Of a stretch of 64,000 nucleotides of DNA, positions 54,936 to 63,900 are shown in pieces (the first letter of the stretch is position 1; every line of letters starts with the position of its first letter). The stretch is from Halostagnicola sp. A-GB9-2 (GTDB taxonomy: Archaea; Halobacteriota; Halobacteria; Halobacteriales; Natrialbaceae). The stretch covers positions 124,001-188,000 of the forward strand of contig NZ_JASJOC010000005.1 in assembly GCF_030068615.1 (NCBI RefSeq). Direction: 5' to 3'. The position numbers and the translations under genes were made by a program. Below the pieces are notes generated by a model. It did no database searches. It saw only the letters and a list, made by a program, of their open reading frames with translations, and had not been told where the DNA came from.

Positions 54936-55703
54936 ATGGGCGAAACGACGGAACCACGGACGATCCAGGCGGTGGGGATCACACTGGAGATTATCGATTA
55001 CCTCCACGAGACTGACGGCGCTCGAGTCACCGAGATAGCGGAGGGAATCGGCCGATCGAAAGGGACGGTCCACTGCCATCTGGCGACGCTTCTCGATTAT
55101 GAACACGTCATCAAATCCGGGGAACGATACACGCTCGGCCTTCGCTATCTCGAGCTCGGAGAGGGCGTAAAACAACACCTCGGAATCTACGATGTGGTTG
55201 CTGACGAACTGGACGACCTTGCGGGCGAGTGCGAGGAGCTGGTCCAGTTTGCGACGGAAGAACACGGACGAGCGGTCTACCTGTACAAAAAGGGCGGAGA
55301 ACGAGCCGTTCAAACGGCTTCGACGGTCGGAAAACGAGAACACCTTCACTGTATTTCACTCGGCAAGGCGATGCTCGCACATTATCCACGAGAGCGCGTC
55401 GAAGAGATCATCGACCGGCACGGATTGCCAGCGTACACGGAAGAGACTATCACTTCGCGCGATGAACTCTTCAGCACACTCGACACGATTCGGGAGCGCG
55501 GCTACGCCTTCGACGACGAGGAGAAAATCGACGGACTACGGTGCGTTGCCGCACCGGTAAACGGTGCGAACGACGAAGTGATCGGTGCAGTCAGTATCTC
55601 CGGTCCGTCGAGTCGAATGACGGGTGATCGCTATTACGAGGAGCTTCCGAACAAAGTCATCCGATCCGCGAACGTCATCGAAATCAACGCGAAGTTTTCT
55701 TAA
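54936..55703 (+). CDS. IclR-family transcription regulator, catabolic island
   Basis: 255 aa from the ATG at 54936 (MGETTEPRTIQ). A winged helix-turn-helix (about 5-70, GARVTEIAEGIGRSKGTVHC) is followed by the IclR effector domain (about 85-250) with LGKAMLAHYPRERVEEI, GYAFDDEEKIDGLRCVAAPV and VSISGPSSRM. In haloarchaea this family controls sugar and aromatic catabolism, usually binding an intermediate. It is divergent from the aldehyde dehydrogenase, so it probably governs the genes at 37-55 kb. Distinct from the second IclR at 59367. Confidence 0.9.
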   Translation: MGETTEPRTIQAVGITLEIIDYLHETDGARVTEIAEGIGRSKGTVHCHLATLLDYEHVIKSGERYTLGLRYLELGEGVKQHLGIYDVVADELDDLAGECEELVQFATEEHGRAVYLYKKGGERAVQTASTVGKREHLHCISLGKAMLAHYPRERVEEIIDRHGLPAYTEETITSRDELFSTLDTIRERGYAFDDEEKIDGLRCVAAPVNGANDEVIGAVSISGPSSRMTGDRYYEELPNKVIRSANVIEINAKFS

Positions 55704-56299
55704 GCCGTCCGTAGTGCGTTCATCGCCTCGACGAAATCGATCGACGGAGCGCGAATCGACGGTTCATAGCGGTTTCATCGGAAGGGATTTTCCCTCCCGT
55801 TTGCGAGTCACCGCATACTACGATGGCTCGACTCTTGTTTGAGAAACGCAAACGAGGACCCCCGGGTAGCTCCAAGAATTCCTGTTCCAACTTCGGCGAA
55901 CCGTTGGGATGATTTTTGACCAGTTATTTACACACATACCTGTGTAATCGAATTACACGTTCCCTTGGGACACTAAGACAATCGGTGGATTACGACCATA
56001 CTAGCGCATCCGCTAATGGTATTCAAGTAGATAATAGACTTTTGTGTAGCAAGAAAGTTAAAGATGATTAATGGAATAGTTGATTTCGATACGTACACAA
56101 CTGCCCGGAAGAGGTGGTGTTCACAACTATTAGGAGAGAGAAGGCACAATCCAAGCCTAAGCAAACCAAATATGTTCGATTATATACTTTATCGGAAGAC
56201 ACGAAAGGGAATGGACGCGAACAGAACACCCCTGAAGTCGTCTCCAGAACCAATTACGAGTCAGAACATTTTTTGCAGTAAGCCTCTACTGGTATACCA
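55704..56299. other. 596-bp gap, AT-rich in its right half
   Basis: No gene is recognised. From about 55970 to 56260 the base composition is notably AT-rich. Short frames here lack family features. The end holds the RdfA promoter and a palindrome. Confidence 0.4.
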
Positions 56300-56300
56300 G
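56289..56300. promoter_or_regulatory. 12-bp perfect palindrome touching the RdfA start
   Basis: CTGGTATACCAG is a perfect palindrome whose last base is the first base of the GTG start codon at 56300. It could be an operator or an initiator element. I cannot tell which without other genomes. Confidence 0.35.
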
Positions 56301-56938
56301 TGACTGAACAAAACACCGAATCGGAATCGACCACCTCCTGTGGCTGTAAACTCGGTCGAGTTAGCAACCAGTACGGGCTGGCAGAGCTCGACGATGACCT
56401 CGTCGCACGCTGGACCGGGAAAGCCGAGCAACAGTACAGTACGCGGAAATTAGCGAAATACGTCAACGAACTCGTTCTCGAGCAGGCCCTCGAAGAGGCA
56501 AACGTCGCGGCGAAAGAAGGGGAGATCGAAAACACGTATCGCTTGCTCACCGACGACGACGTCAGTAGCGGGACGCAGGTCCAGACCCGAAACGAGCTCG
56601 AGCGCGACGGCGTTCCGGTCGAAGAAGTTGAATCGGATTTTATCTCCCACCAGACGGTCTACAACCACCTGACGAAGTGTCTCGAGGCATCGCTTGAGGA
56701 ACCGACGGACGAAGAACGACTGGAACGGAGCAGAGAGAAAGTGGGCTCGTTGCAAAACCGAACCGAAGCGGTTACCGGGGACACCATTGCTCACCTTGAG
56801 CGAAACGATATCCTCGACATCGGGGAGTACAACGTGGCAGTTTCGATCACAGTGACGTGCGAGGATTGTTTCGAAGAATACACTGTACGGGAACTGCTTG
56901 ACCAGCAGTCCTGTCGCTGTGGCGGGTTGAGTGATTGA
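56300..56938 (+). CDS. rdfA: Rod-determining factor RdfA-like protein
   Basis: 212 aa from a GTG at 56300. The N-terminus carries CGCKLGRVSNQYGLAEL, followed by a helical domain WTGKAEQQYSTRKLAKYVN. A middle segment holds DDVSSGTQVQTRNELERDG and VDFISHQTVYNHL-like residues (here ESDFISHQTVYNHL). The C-terminal zinc-ribbon-like end has CEDC and SCRCGG. This order matches the RdfA family, described in Haloferax volcanii as needed for rod-shaped cells. It precedes the SMC-related gene 57041 by 102 bp on the same strand, the usual partner order. The mechanism is not known; the helix-turn-helix-like part suggests a DNA-binding regulator. Confidence 0.82.
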   Translation: MTEQNTESESTTSCGCKLGRVSNQYGLAELDDDLVARWTGKAEQQYSTRKLAKYVNELVLEQALEEANVAAKEGEIENTYRLLTDDDVSSGTQVQTRNELERDGVPVEEVESDFISHQTVYNHLTKCLEASLEEPTDEERLERSREKVGSLQNRTEAVTGDTIAHLERNDILDIGEYNVAVSITVTCEDCFEEYTVRELLDQQSCRCGGLSD

Positions 56939-57040
56939 ACGGGTTGACAGAAAATCGTCTCAGTAGCCATACTATTCACCTGAGCAACACGTGCAGGTGA
57001 AGTGGTAATGCCTATGTGTAAGGAGATAGAATGTAGGGGC

Positions 57041-59014
57041 ATGGAAAGTGAATTAGCCACGAAGAAAGAAGAAGTCCCGACAGCGGCGACGCTCACCGTC
57101 GACAACATCGGCGGTATCGACAGTGCCGAAGTGAGCTTCCAACAGGGTGTTACCGTCCTGTCCGGCCGTAACGCAACAAACCGAACGTCGCTTCTCCAGG
57201 CCATCATGGCGGCGCTGGGAAGTGATCAAGTGAGTCTCAAAGCCGATGCGGACGAGGGCAGCGCCGAACTCGAGTTCGGCGACGAGCGATACCGACGAAA
57301 GCTCGAGCGCCAGAACGGGACGATCATCACCGACGGCAATCCGTACCTCGACGACCCGGACATCGCAGATCTGTTCGCCTTTTTGCTCGAGTCGAACGAA
57401 GCGCGCCGAGCAGTCGCTCGAGGCGACGACCTTCGGGAACTGATCATGCGCCCGGTCGATACGGCCGCGATTCAGGCCGAAATCGAACAGTACGAGCAGC
57501 GAAAGCGATCGATCGACGAGCAACTCGAGGAACTCGACAACCTCGAGCAGCGACTCCCCGACCTCGAAGCCAAGCGCAAACGCGTTTCCGACGAAATCGA
57601 AGACCTCGAGGCGGAACTCGAGCAAGCCCAGGAAGAACTCGATGAAGCGAACGTCGACGTCGAAGAACGCCGCGAAGAGCAATCCGAACTCGAGAACAAG
57701 CTCAGCGAGCTCCGAGAGACCCGGTCGGATCTCGAACGGACCAGAGATCGAATCGAAACCGAACGCGAGAGCATCGACGCACTCGAGGACGAGCGAGAGG
57801 AGGTCCAAGAGCAACTCGAGTCCCTCTCGACCGGCGAAGAGACCGATATCGGCCGGATCGAGGCCGAAATCGAGACCCTGCAGGAAGAAAAGGCGGACCT
57901 CTCGAAAGAGATTTCCCAACTCCAGAGCACCATCCAGTTCAACGAACAGCTCCTCGACGAGCCGGATTCGGTTCTCGCGGACGCGAACCAGCCGGTCGAC
58001 GACGGCAACGACGACGGGGCGATCACCGACCAGTTGCTCGACGATTCCGAGACGGTCACCTGTTGGACCTGTGGCTCCTCGGTCGCCAAAGAACAGATCG
58101 AGACGACGATCGAACAGCTCCGCGACGCGCGCCAAGATCGGATTCAGGAACGAACCGAGATCAACAGCGACCTCGAAGACCGTCGAGAGACCGTCTCGAA
58201 CATTAACGAAAGTCGAAGTGAGTACCAGCAGACACAGCGGCGACTCGACTCGATCGACGACGAAATCGAGAACCGAACGAATCGGATCGACGAGCTGACC
58301 GACGAGCGCGAGGAGCTCACCGACGAAATCGACGACCTCGAGGCCGAAATCGACGACCTCGAAACCGAAGAGTACGACGGCATCCTCGACCAGCACAAGG
58401 AAGTCAACCAGCTCGAGTTCAAACTCGAACGGAAAGAGCGAGAACGAGACGATATCGAGGACGAGATCAGTTCTATCGAAAAGCAACTCGGCAACCGCGA
58501 GGATCACAAAGCGCGCCGCGAGGACGTGACCGACGAACTGACCGACCTCAGAACGCGGATCGACCAGATCGAGGAAACCGCGGTCGAGGCGTTCAACGAA
58601 CACATGGAAAACTTGCTTGAAACCCTCGAATACGGGAACCTCGACCGCGTCTGGATCGCGCGAACGACTCGAGAGGCTCGCGAAGGACGCAGAAAGGTAA
58701 CGAAATCGTCGTTCGACCTGAAAATCGTCCGGAGCACCGACGACGGCGCGGCGTACGAAGACTCGATCGAACACCTGAGCGAGAGCGAACGGGAGGTGAC
58801 GGGGCTCGTCTTCGCACTCGCGGGCTATCTCGTCCACGACGTCTACGAGACGGTTCCGTTCATGCTTCTGGACTCCCTCGAGGCGATCGACTCGGATCGG
58901 ATCGCCTCGGTTATCGAGTACTTCGAGTCGTACGTGCCGTACCTCGTCGTCGCACTGCTGGACGAGGACGCCCAGGCAATCGAGACCGAGCACGAACTGG
59001 TCACCGAAATCTAA
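57041..59014 (+). CDS. sph: Archaeal SMC-related protein (Sph type)
   Basis: 657 aa from the ATG at 57041 (MESELATKKEE), chosen over a GTG at 57002 because family proteins begin about 15 residues before LTVDNIGG. The head has VTVLSGRNATNRTSLLQAI, a Walker A with Arg where Lys is usual, then two long coiled coils (about 155-325 and 360-530). They are joined by a Rad50-like hook containing CWTCGS, and the C-terminal head has HLSESEREVTGLVFALAGY and FMLLDSLEAID. Signature and Walker B are thus also atypical. The Arg form seems usual in this archaeal family. Role in chromosome or cell-shape control is inferred from its partner RdfA. Confidence 0.82.
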   Translation: MESELATKKEEVPTAATLTVDNIGGIDSAEVSFQQGVTVLSGRNATNRTSLLQAIMAALGSDQVSLKADADEGSAELEFGDERYRRKLERQNGTIITDGNPYLDDPDIADLFAFLLESNEARRAVARGDDLRELIMRPVDTAAIQAEIEQYEQRKRSIDEQLEELDNLEQRLPDLEAKRKRVSDEIEDLEAELEQAQEELDEANVDVEERREEQSELENKLSELRETRSDLERTRDRIETERESIDALEDEREEVQEQLESLSTGEETDIGRIEAEIETLQEEKADLSKEISQLQSTIQFNEQLLDEPDSVLADANQPVDDGNDDGAITDQLLDDSETVTCWTCGSSVAKEQIETTIEQLRDARQDRIQERTEINSDLEDRRETVSNINESRSEYQQTQRRLDSIDDEIENRTNRIDELTDEREELTDEIDDLEAEIDDLETEEYDGILDQHKEVNQLEFKLERKERERDDIEDEISSIEKQLGNREDHKARREDVTDELTDLRTRIDQIEETAVEAFNEHMENLLETLEYGNLDRVWIARTTREAREGRRKVTKSSFDLKIVRSTDDGAAYEDSIEHLSESEREVTGLVFALAGYLVHDVYETVPFMLLDSLEAIDSDRIASVIEYFESYVPYLVVALLDEDAQAIETEHELVTEI

Positions 59015-59366
59015 CAGTAGTAGACGCGGAAGTCGTTGATTTTTGTCGGATCGAATCGCCCCTTCCTTCGAGTCACTCAGTATCGGTGACAGTCGTCAAC
59101 GAAACGCCCAAAGGACAGCCCCAAGAGGGCCTCGAGACGGAGGTGTCAGGTTTGTGGACCCAATCTAACTTACCGTCCAAAAGACGGAGAAACGCTTAAC
59201 AACCAGATAACCACTGTTTCACTCACATTCTTTCATCTAAAAGAATTACGTTCGTCGAATTCGTACGCGGCCTCGGAGCGAACGGTTAAATAACAGACAG
59301 GCTGATCCAGTGGATGATGGTGAGAGAGTTGTTCTACCCACCCCGAATCCGGTGTGACCGGAAATA
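59015..59366. other. 352-bp gap, one palindrome, no gene
   Basis: Between the SMC-related gene and the convergent IclR gene. The palindrome is at 59348-59362. No reading frame with family features was found. Confidence 0.4.
59348..59362. promoter_or_regulatory. Operator-like palindrome TCCGG-N5-CCGGA, copy 1
   Basis: The sequence TCCGGTGTGACCGGA lies 4 bp past the stop of the second IclR gene. Two more copies are in the gap between that gene and the sugar ABC operon. The 3' position is unusual for an operator, so this copy may act at a distance or be chance. Confidence 0.45.
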
Positions 59367-60131
59367 TTACGAGTAAGTCATGTTCACTTCGATGACGTTT
59401 GCGGTACTCAAGACGCTCTTCGGTATCTCTGCGTTGAACGTCGACTCGTCGAATCGGTTCGTCGGTCCTGAAACGCTGATCGCACCGATTGGCCGTTCGT
59501 TCTCGTCGCAGATTGGTGCCGCGACACAGCGCATTCCGATCACTCGCTCTTCGTCGTCGATTGCGTACCCTCGGTCGCGGATTTTCGCCAGTTGTTGTTT
59601 CAGTTCCTCGATGTCGGTGATCGTCTTTTCGGTTACGCTGGGGAGGCCGTGTCTCTCGACGATTTCGTCGACGACTTCCTCGGATTCTCTCGAGAGAATT
59701 GCTTTCCCCAGTGCCGTCGTGTGAAGATGCACGCGCTTGCCGATGTGCGTATCCAGATTGACGGCGTCGGGCCCCTTCGACTTATTGAGGAAAATTCCCT
59801 TTCCGTGTTCCTCGATCATCAAATTCGCATGCTCGCCCGTCTCCTCGGCTAATTTCTTGATTTCGGGAGATGCGACCTGATACAGTTTCATTTGGCTACG
59901 GGCGAACCCACCCAGTTCGAGGAATCGCGCACCGACGTGATAGGTTCCATTTTCGTTGACCAGGTATTCCGCTTCAGTCAACGTCTGTAGGTGATCGTGA
60001 ACCGTGCTCTTTGGCATCTCGAGGGCTTCTGAGAGTTCGGAAACGCCCGCGCCATTGAGTTGATGGAGCGTCTCGATAACCCGGAACGTCGTCGCGGCCG
60101 CCTGAACTGGGTAGCGTGATTTGCTCGCCAT
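59367..60131 (-). CDS. IclR-family transcription regulator, second ABC operon
   Basis: 254 aa from the ATG at 60131 (MASKSRYPVQAAATT). The winged HTH is NGAGVSELSEALEMPKSTVH (about 24-43). The effector domain shows LGKAILSRESEEVVDEIV, GYAIDDEERVIGMRCVAAPI and ISVSGPTNRFDES. Upstream, a TATA box lies at about 60152-60165, some 26 nt before the ATG, implying a leaderless message. A palindromic TCCGG-N5-CCGGA site sits immediately beyond it, consistent with autorepression. Divergent from the sugar-binding protein gene, which is probably its target. Confidence 0.9.
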   Translation of the reverse strand: MASKSRYPVQAAATTFRVIETLHQLNGAGVSELSEALEMPKSTVHDHLQTLTEAEYLVNENGTYHVGARFLELGGFARSQMKLYQVASPEIKKLAEETGEHANLMIEEHGKGIFLNKSKGPDAVNLDTHIGKRVHLHTTALGKAILSRESEEVVDEIVERHGLPSVTEKTITDIEELKQQLAKIRDRGYAIDDEERVIGMRCVAAPICDENERPIGAISVSGPTNRFDESTFNAEIPKSVLSTANVIEVNMTYS

Positions 60132-60151
60132 GTACGGTATGTTAAAGCACA

Positions 60152-60182
60152 TCCTATATAATAGTTGTCCGGCGTGGCCGGA
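60152..60182 (-). promoter_or_regulatory. iclR promoter with operator-like palindrome, copy 2
   Basis: On the minus strand, CTATTATATAGG is a good archaeal TATA box about 26 nt before the start at 60131. TCCGGCGTGGCCGGA (60168-60182) covers the region where the BRE would be. A regulator bound there would block TFB/TBP binding. Confidence 0.6.
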
Positions 60183-60266
60183 AAAATTTGGTCGAGATCC
60201 CACCACTATGGAACCGTGGCGGTAGGTGAGAACCGACAATTAGTTCACAGTGAAAAGTTGCATATG

Positions 60267-60281
60267 TCCGGTAATGCCGGA
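60267..60281. promoter_or_regulatory. Operator-like palindrome, copy 3
   Basis: TCCGGTAATGCCGGA, same 5-5-5 layout as the copies at 59348 and 60168. It lies about 85 bp from copy 2 in the divergent gap and 203 bp before the sugar-binding protein start. Confidence 0.5.
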
Positions 60282-60440
60282 TGGGGTATTTTGCCGCGGT
60301 GTTTCCATCGGTTTCAGTATATAATGATGTAACGCGCACAATCACCGTTGTGTGCACCAGAGAAGCAGAGAGGACAGTTCGTCCAAGAGACCAAGACTGG
60401 ATCTTGAGTCACTCCTCCCAACCACGACCGAGAAAGTAAA

Positions 60441-60450
60441 TTTATATAGT
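60441..60450 (+). promoter_or_regulatory. TATA box of the second sugar ABC operon
   Basis: TTTATATAGT is centred about 25 nt before the ATG at 60470, which implies a leaderless message and favours that ATG over the GTG at 60464. Confidence 0.6.
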
Positions 60451-60469
60451 AGAACGCTAATTTGTGCGT

Positions 60470-61957
60470 ATGGCAGACAGAGGCAGTCGTGGGTTTAGGG
60501 GTAGTATGCACGATGAGAACAGTATCTCTCGCCGAAACGTTCTTGCGGCGACCGGTGCCGCCGGGATTATCGGGGCGGCGGGTTGTCTCAGTGACAATGG
60601 AGACGAGGAACTGGACATTCCAGAATACGACGGCGAAGAGGTGACGGTCGAATACAGTACCGCGCCGCTCTTCGGCGACGTCGAAGACCAGATTCAGGAA
60701 GCGCTACGCGATGCGGGTCTACACGAAAACATCGAGGTCGACGTCTCGACGGGCGTCTGGGGGGCAGACGATCAGGAGGATCAGTACAACCAGATCCTTC
60801 AAGCCGGTCAGTCCACCCCGGACATCATGTTGACCAATTTCGCGTACACGTCCTCGTTCGCACCTCGAGGGTGGTTGGTCGACCTGAACGAGGCACTCCC
60901 CGAGGAGAAACTCGACGAACTCGAGGACGACTACCACCAGGAAATGGTGGATTCGATGCGCTACGACGGAGGATTGTACGGAGTCCCGCAGTTCGTGGAC
61001 ATTCCGGCGATCCTCTACCGCAAGGATTACGTCGAAAATGCGGGATACGATCCCGAAGGAGAGAATTGGGCGACGGAACCGATGTCGTGGGAGGAGTTCG
61101 GTGATATCGTCAGCGACTCGGTCGAAGCGAACGACGTTGACCACGGCTATACGACGACGCTGGACCAGCGGACCGTCGGTCACCAGACTGGATACGAAAA
61201 AGTCGTCACGATGGGTGGGAACTACTTCGGTGACATGGAAAATCAACACGGGCCCGTTGGCGACCGGCCGGTAACGATCGACGAGGAGCCGGTGATCGAC
61301 GCGCTTCGTTTGCTTCGGACGTTCATGTACGGCTCCGACGACGAGCACGCAATCGACGGCATGACGGGCGATATTTTGCCTTCCGAAGCGCTCGGCTGGG
61401 ACACCCAACCCTCCCAAGAATCGTTCGCCGCGGGCGAGGCCGTCTTCCACCGAAACTGGTCGTACGCAATCGCAGACTTCGCGAGCGAGGACGCCTTCGG
61501 CGAGGATATCGGCCTCATGCCGTTCCCGTACGGCGTCTCCGAGGACGAAGCCGAGTACGAGGGAACCGGCGGGACGAACGCGACCCTCGGCGGCTGGCAC
61601 CTGTCGCTCAACCCGAACTCCGAAAAGCTCCCGGCCGCCGTCGAACTGCTGAAAGTTATGACCTCCGACGAGTTCTACCTCGATATTTTCGAAATTACCG
61701 GCTCGACACCTCCAAAGCCGGAACTGTTTGGATCCGAGCAAGCGGAGGAGGTTCCGGTGATGAGCCGGTATCTCGAGACGCTTCAGTTGCAGTCGGAAAA
61801 CCAGTGGGTTCACCCGATCAACGCGGTTTGGGACTCACAATCCAGTTCGATTGCCGAGGAGTTCCACGCCTGTCTCAATCAGGAGAAGTCACCGCAAGCG
61901 GCAGTCGAAGCCGCTCAAGCGGATGTCGAAACGATCGAATCCGAAGAGGCGCAGTAA
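60470..61957 (+). CDS. Extracellular sugar-binding lipoprotein, second importer
   Basis: 495 aa from the ATG at 60470, placed by the TATA box. A second in-frame ATG at 60506 is also possible. The signal has SRRNVLAATGAAGIIGAAGC: twin arginine plus lipobox. The mature protein is a cluster-C binding protein of the CUT1 class, with APLFGDVEDQIQEALRDAG, TPDIMLTNFAYTSSFAP, LYGVPQFVDIPAILY and AVFHRNWSYAIADF. A Trp-rich ligand pocket suggests a sugar or sugar derivative. It heads an operon with two permeases and an ATPase, opposite the IclR gene. Confidence 0.92.
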   Translation: MADRGSRGFRGSMHDENSISRRNVLAATGAAGIIGAAGCLSDNGDEELDIPEYDGEEVTVEYSTAPLFGDVEDQIQEALRDAGLHENIEVDVSTGVWGADDQEDQYNQILQAGQSTPDIMLTNFAYTSSFAPRGWLVDLNEALPEEKLDELEDDYHQEMVDSMRYDGGLYGVPQFVDIPAILYRKDYVENAGYDPEGENWATEPMSWEEFGDIVSDSVEANDVDHGYTTTLDQRTVGHQTGYEKVVTMGGNYFGDMENQHGPVGDRPVTIDEEPVIDALRLLRTFMYGSDDEHAIDGMTGDILPSEALGWDTQPSQESFAAGEAVFHRNWSYAIADFASEDAFGEDIGLMPFPYGVSEDEAEYEGTGGTNATLGGWHLSLNPNSEKLPAAVELLKVMTSDEFYLDIFEITGSTPPKPELFGSEQAEEVPVMSRYLETLQLQSENQWVHPINAVWDSQSSSIAEEFHACLNQEKSPQAAVEAAQADVETIESEEAQ

Positions 61958-62026
61958 CCCCACCCGATCCACTCACGACACAACGAAAGGTACAAGATTG
62001 TTCACAATCGCCATGATTACTGTGCA

Positions 62027-62986
62027 ATGATAGAGAAGCTATATCGAACCGTATCGCCCATCCTATACAGGATCGAACGATTAGACGAGGATAAGTACGG
62101 CTATCTTCTCATTGGCCCGATGATTCTCGTGCTTTCGGTCCTGGCGTTTTATCCCCTCGTTCGGACGTTCTGGTTGTCGCTCCAGAGTGACGACCTGTAC
62201 GGAGAACATCCGATCGGCGAGTTCAGGGGGATCGACGGCTACGTAGAGATACTCACCGGTGAACTGAACATCATCCTCAACTATCCCTTTTTCAGCTTGA
62301 GCGATCCGCTCTCGAGCGCGTTAGTTGTTACGCTACTGATTACGGGATTCAGTGTCGCGATCGGGACTGTTCTCGGTCTCGGGATGGCACTCATCCTCAA
62401 CAAGGAGTTTCGCGGCCGTTCGGTCGCCCGGATGATCGTAATTCTTCCGTGGTCGATCCCAATCGTCATTCAGGGAATGATGTTTTACTTGATGTTTCAA
62501 CCTAGCATCAGTCCCTTCGTCGAGCCGCTCAACCAGCTCGGGATACTCTCTTCGAGACCGCTCGGCAGCACTCGAGATTCCATTATTATCGTTATTCTTA
62601 TCGATGTCTGGCGAAAGATCCCGTTCATTGCGCTCATCATCCTCGCTGGCTTAGCGAGCGTCGATCAGAGTCTGTACAACGTAGCGAAGGTCGCGGGAGC
62701 ATCGAAATGGCAACAATTCAGGCTCATCACGCTTCCGTTGATCAAACCCGTCGTGCTGATCGGGATGATCTTCTACACGATCAGCTCGATGAAGGTTTAC
62801 GGCGTCGTCGAAGCGTCTGCGGGCTGTAATACGGTTCCAACCCTTACGTGTCTCGTAGTGGACACGTTCCGCATGCAGCGATGGGCAACCGCCTCAGCGA
62901 TTGCCTTCCTGACCGCACTCATCATCGCGGGGATCGTGATGGTGTATCTGGTCAAATTCCGTGACGAGGTCGATACCTATGAGTAA
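62027..62986 (+). CDS. Sugar ABC transporter permease (MalF type), second importer
   Basis: 319 aa. Six helices after a cytoplasmic N-terminus, with an EAA loop VAKVAGASKWQQFRLITLP. The first helix lies at about 27-47 (LLIGPMILVLSVLAFYPLV). It ends with the RDEVDTYE tail. Overlaps the next permease by 8 bp (ATGAGTAA), so translation is coupled. It forms the channel with the next gene product. Confidence 0.92.
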   Translation: MIEKLYRTVSPILYRIERLDEDKYGYLLIGPMILVLSVLAFYPLVRTFWLSLQSDDLYGEHPIGEFRGIDGYVEILTGELNIILNYPFFSLSDPLSSALVVTLLITGFSVAIGTVLGLGMALILNKEFRGRSVARMIVILPWSIPIVIQGMMFYLMFQPSISPFVEPLNQLGILSSRPLGSTRDSIIIVILIDVWRKIPFIALIILAGLASVDQSLYNVAKVAGASKWQQFRLITLPLIKPVVLIGMIFYTISSMKVYGVVEASAGCNTVPTLTCLVVDTFRMQRWATASAIAFLTALIIAGIVMVYLVKFRDEVDTYE

Positions 62987-63896
62987 TGCAGTGACAGACG
63001 AATCGAAAGGTCGCGTCGGACAGTTCGTGGATCTGATGGTCAACAATCCGTACGACACCTACCGGATTCTGTTCTACGTCGGGCTCACGTCGTTCCTCAT
63101 GATCACCCTGTTTCCGTTCTACTGGCTGCTCGTTCTGGCGGTCTCTGGCGGGGGTACGTACGGAATGGGCTTTCTCCCGGACAGTGTCAACATCGGCGTC
63201 TTCGTCGAAATATTTAGCCAACAACCGATTCATCTCTACATCTTCAACAGTATCGTCATCGCGATGATTACCGTGGTCATCTGTCTCGTCATCGGGAGTC
63301 TCGCAGGATACGCGTTCGGTCGCGTCGACTTCCGCGGCAAAGGACCGCTAATGCTCTTGCTACTGATCGTCTCGTACTTCCCCGGAATCGCCTACCTGAT
63401 TCCGCTGTACGAGATGTTAACGGGATCACTCACGGTTGGTCCGTTCATGACGCCGGACCTCTATAACACGCCGTGGGCGATGGCCTTCCCGTTCACCATG
63501 CTCACGCTACCGATTACGATCTTTATTTTGACGACGTTCTTCAGTCAGATCCCCGACGGACTCGAGGACGCCGCGAGGGTTGAAGGGACAACGCGACTGG
63601 GGGCGTTGTTCCGGGTTATCCTCCCCCTCTCCGCACCGGGGGTCGTGACGGCCGCGATCATCGTGTTTATCAGCGTCTATCGAGAGTTCTTCTTCTCGTT
63701 CATGATGAGTCGCGGTAACCCCGACGACTGGGCCGTGCTCGTCTACGGCATCCTCGCGTTCGAACAGCAATCCGGCAGCCAACACCACTTCATGGCAGCC
63801 GCAAGTATCGTCGGGGTCATTCCGGTCGCGGTACTAGTAATATTCGCACAGAAACACATCGTTAGAGGCTTAACGCAGGGCGGTCTAAAGGAGTGA
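62979..63896 (+). CDS. Sugar ABC transporter permease (MalG type), second importer
   Basis: 305 aa from the ATG at 62979 (MSNAVTDESKGRVG), inside the end of the previous gene. Six helices. The EAA loop is EDAARVEGTTRLGALF followed by RVILPLSAPG. The C-terminus is QKHIVRGLTQGGLKE. Followed after 4 bp by the ATPase gene. Partner of the 319-aa permease. Confidence 0.92.
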   Translation: MSNAVTDESKGRVGQFVDLMVNNPYDTYRILFYVGLTSFLMITLFPFYWLLVLAVSGGGTYGMGFLPDSVNIGVFVEIFSQQPIHLYIFNSIVIAMITVVICLVIGSLAGYAFGRVDFRGKGPLMLLLLIVSYFPGIAYLIPLYEMLTGSLTVGPFMTPDLYNTPWAMAFPFTMLTLPITIFILTTFFSQIPDGLEDAARVEGTTRLGALFRVILPLSAPGVVTAAIIVFISVYREFFFSFMMSRGNPDDWAVLVYGILAFEQQSGSQHHFMAAASIVGVIPVAVLVIFAQKHIVRGLTQGGLKE

Positions 63897-63900
63897 TATC

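Noticed and set aside
57053-58993. A 646-aa open frame on the minus strand
   Set aside because: Antisense to the SMC-related coiled-coil gene. The repeated Leu/Phe/Val pattern is the mirror of Glu/Asp/Arg codons, not a membrane protein.
60719-61813. A 364-aa minus-strand frame
   Set aside because: Antisense to the Tat lipoprotein sugar-binding gene. No motif in it.
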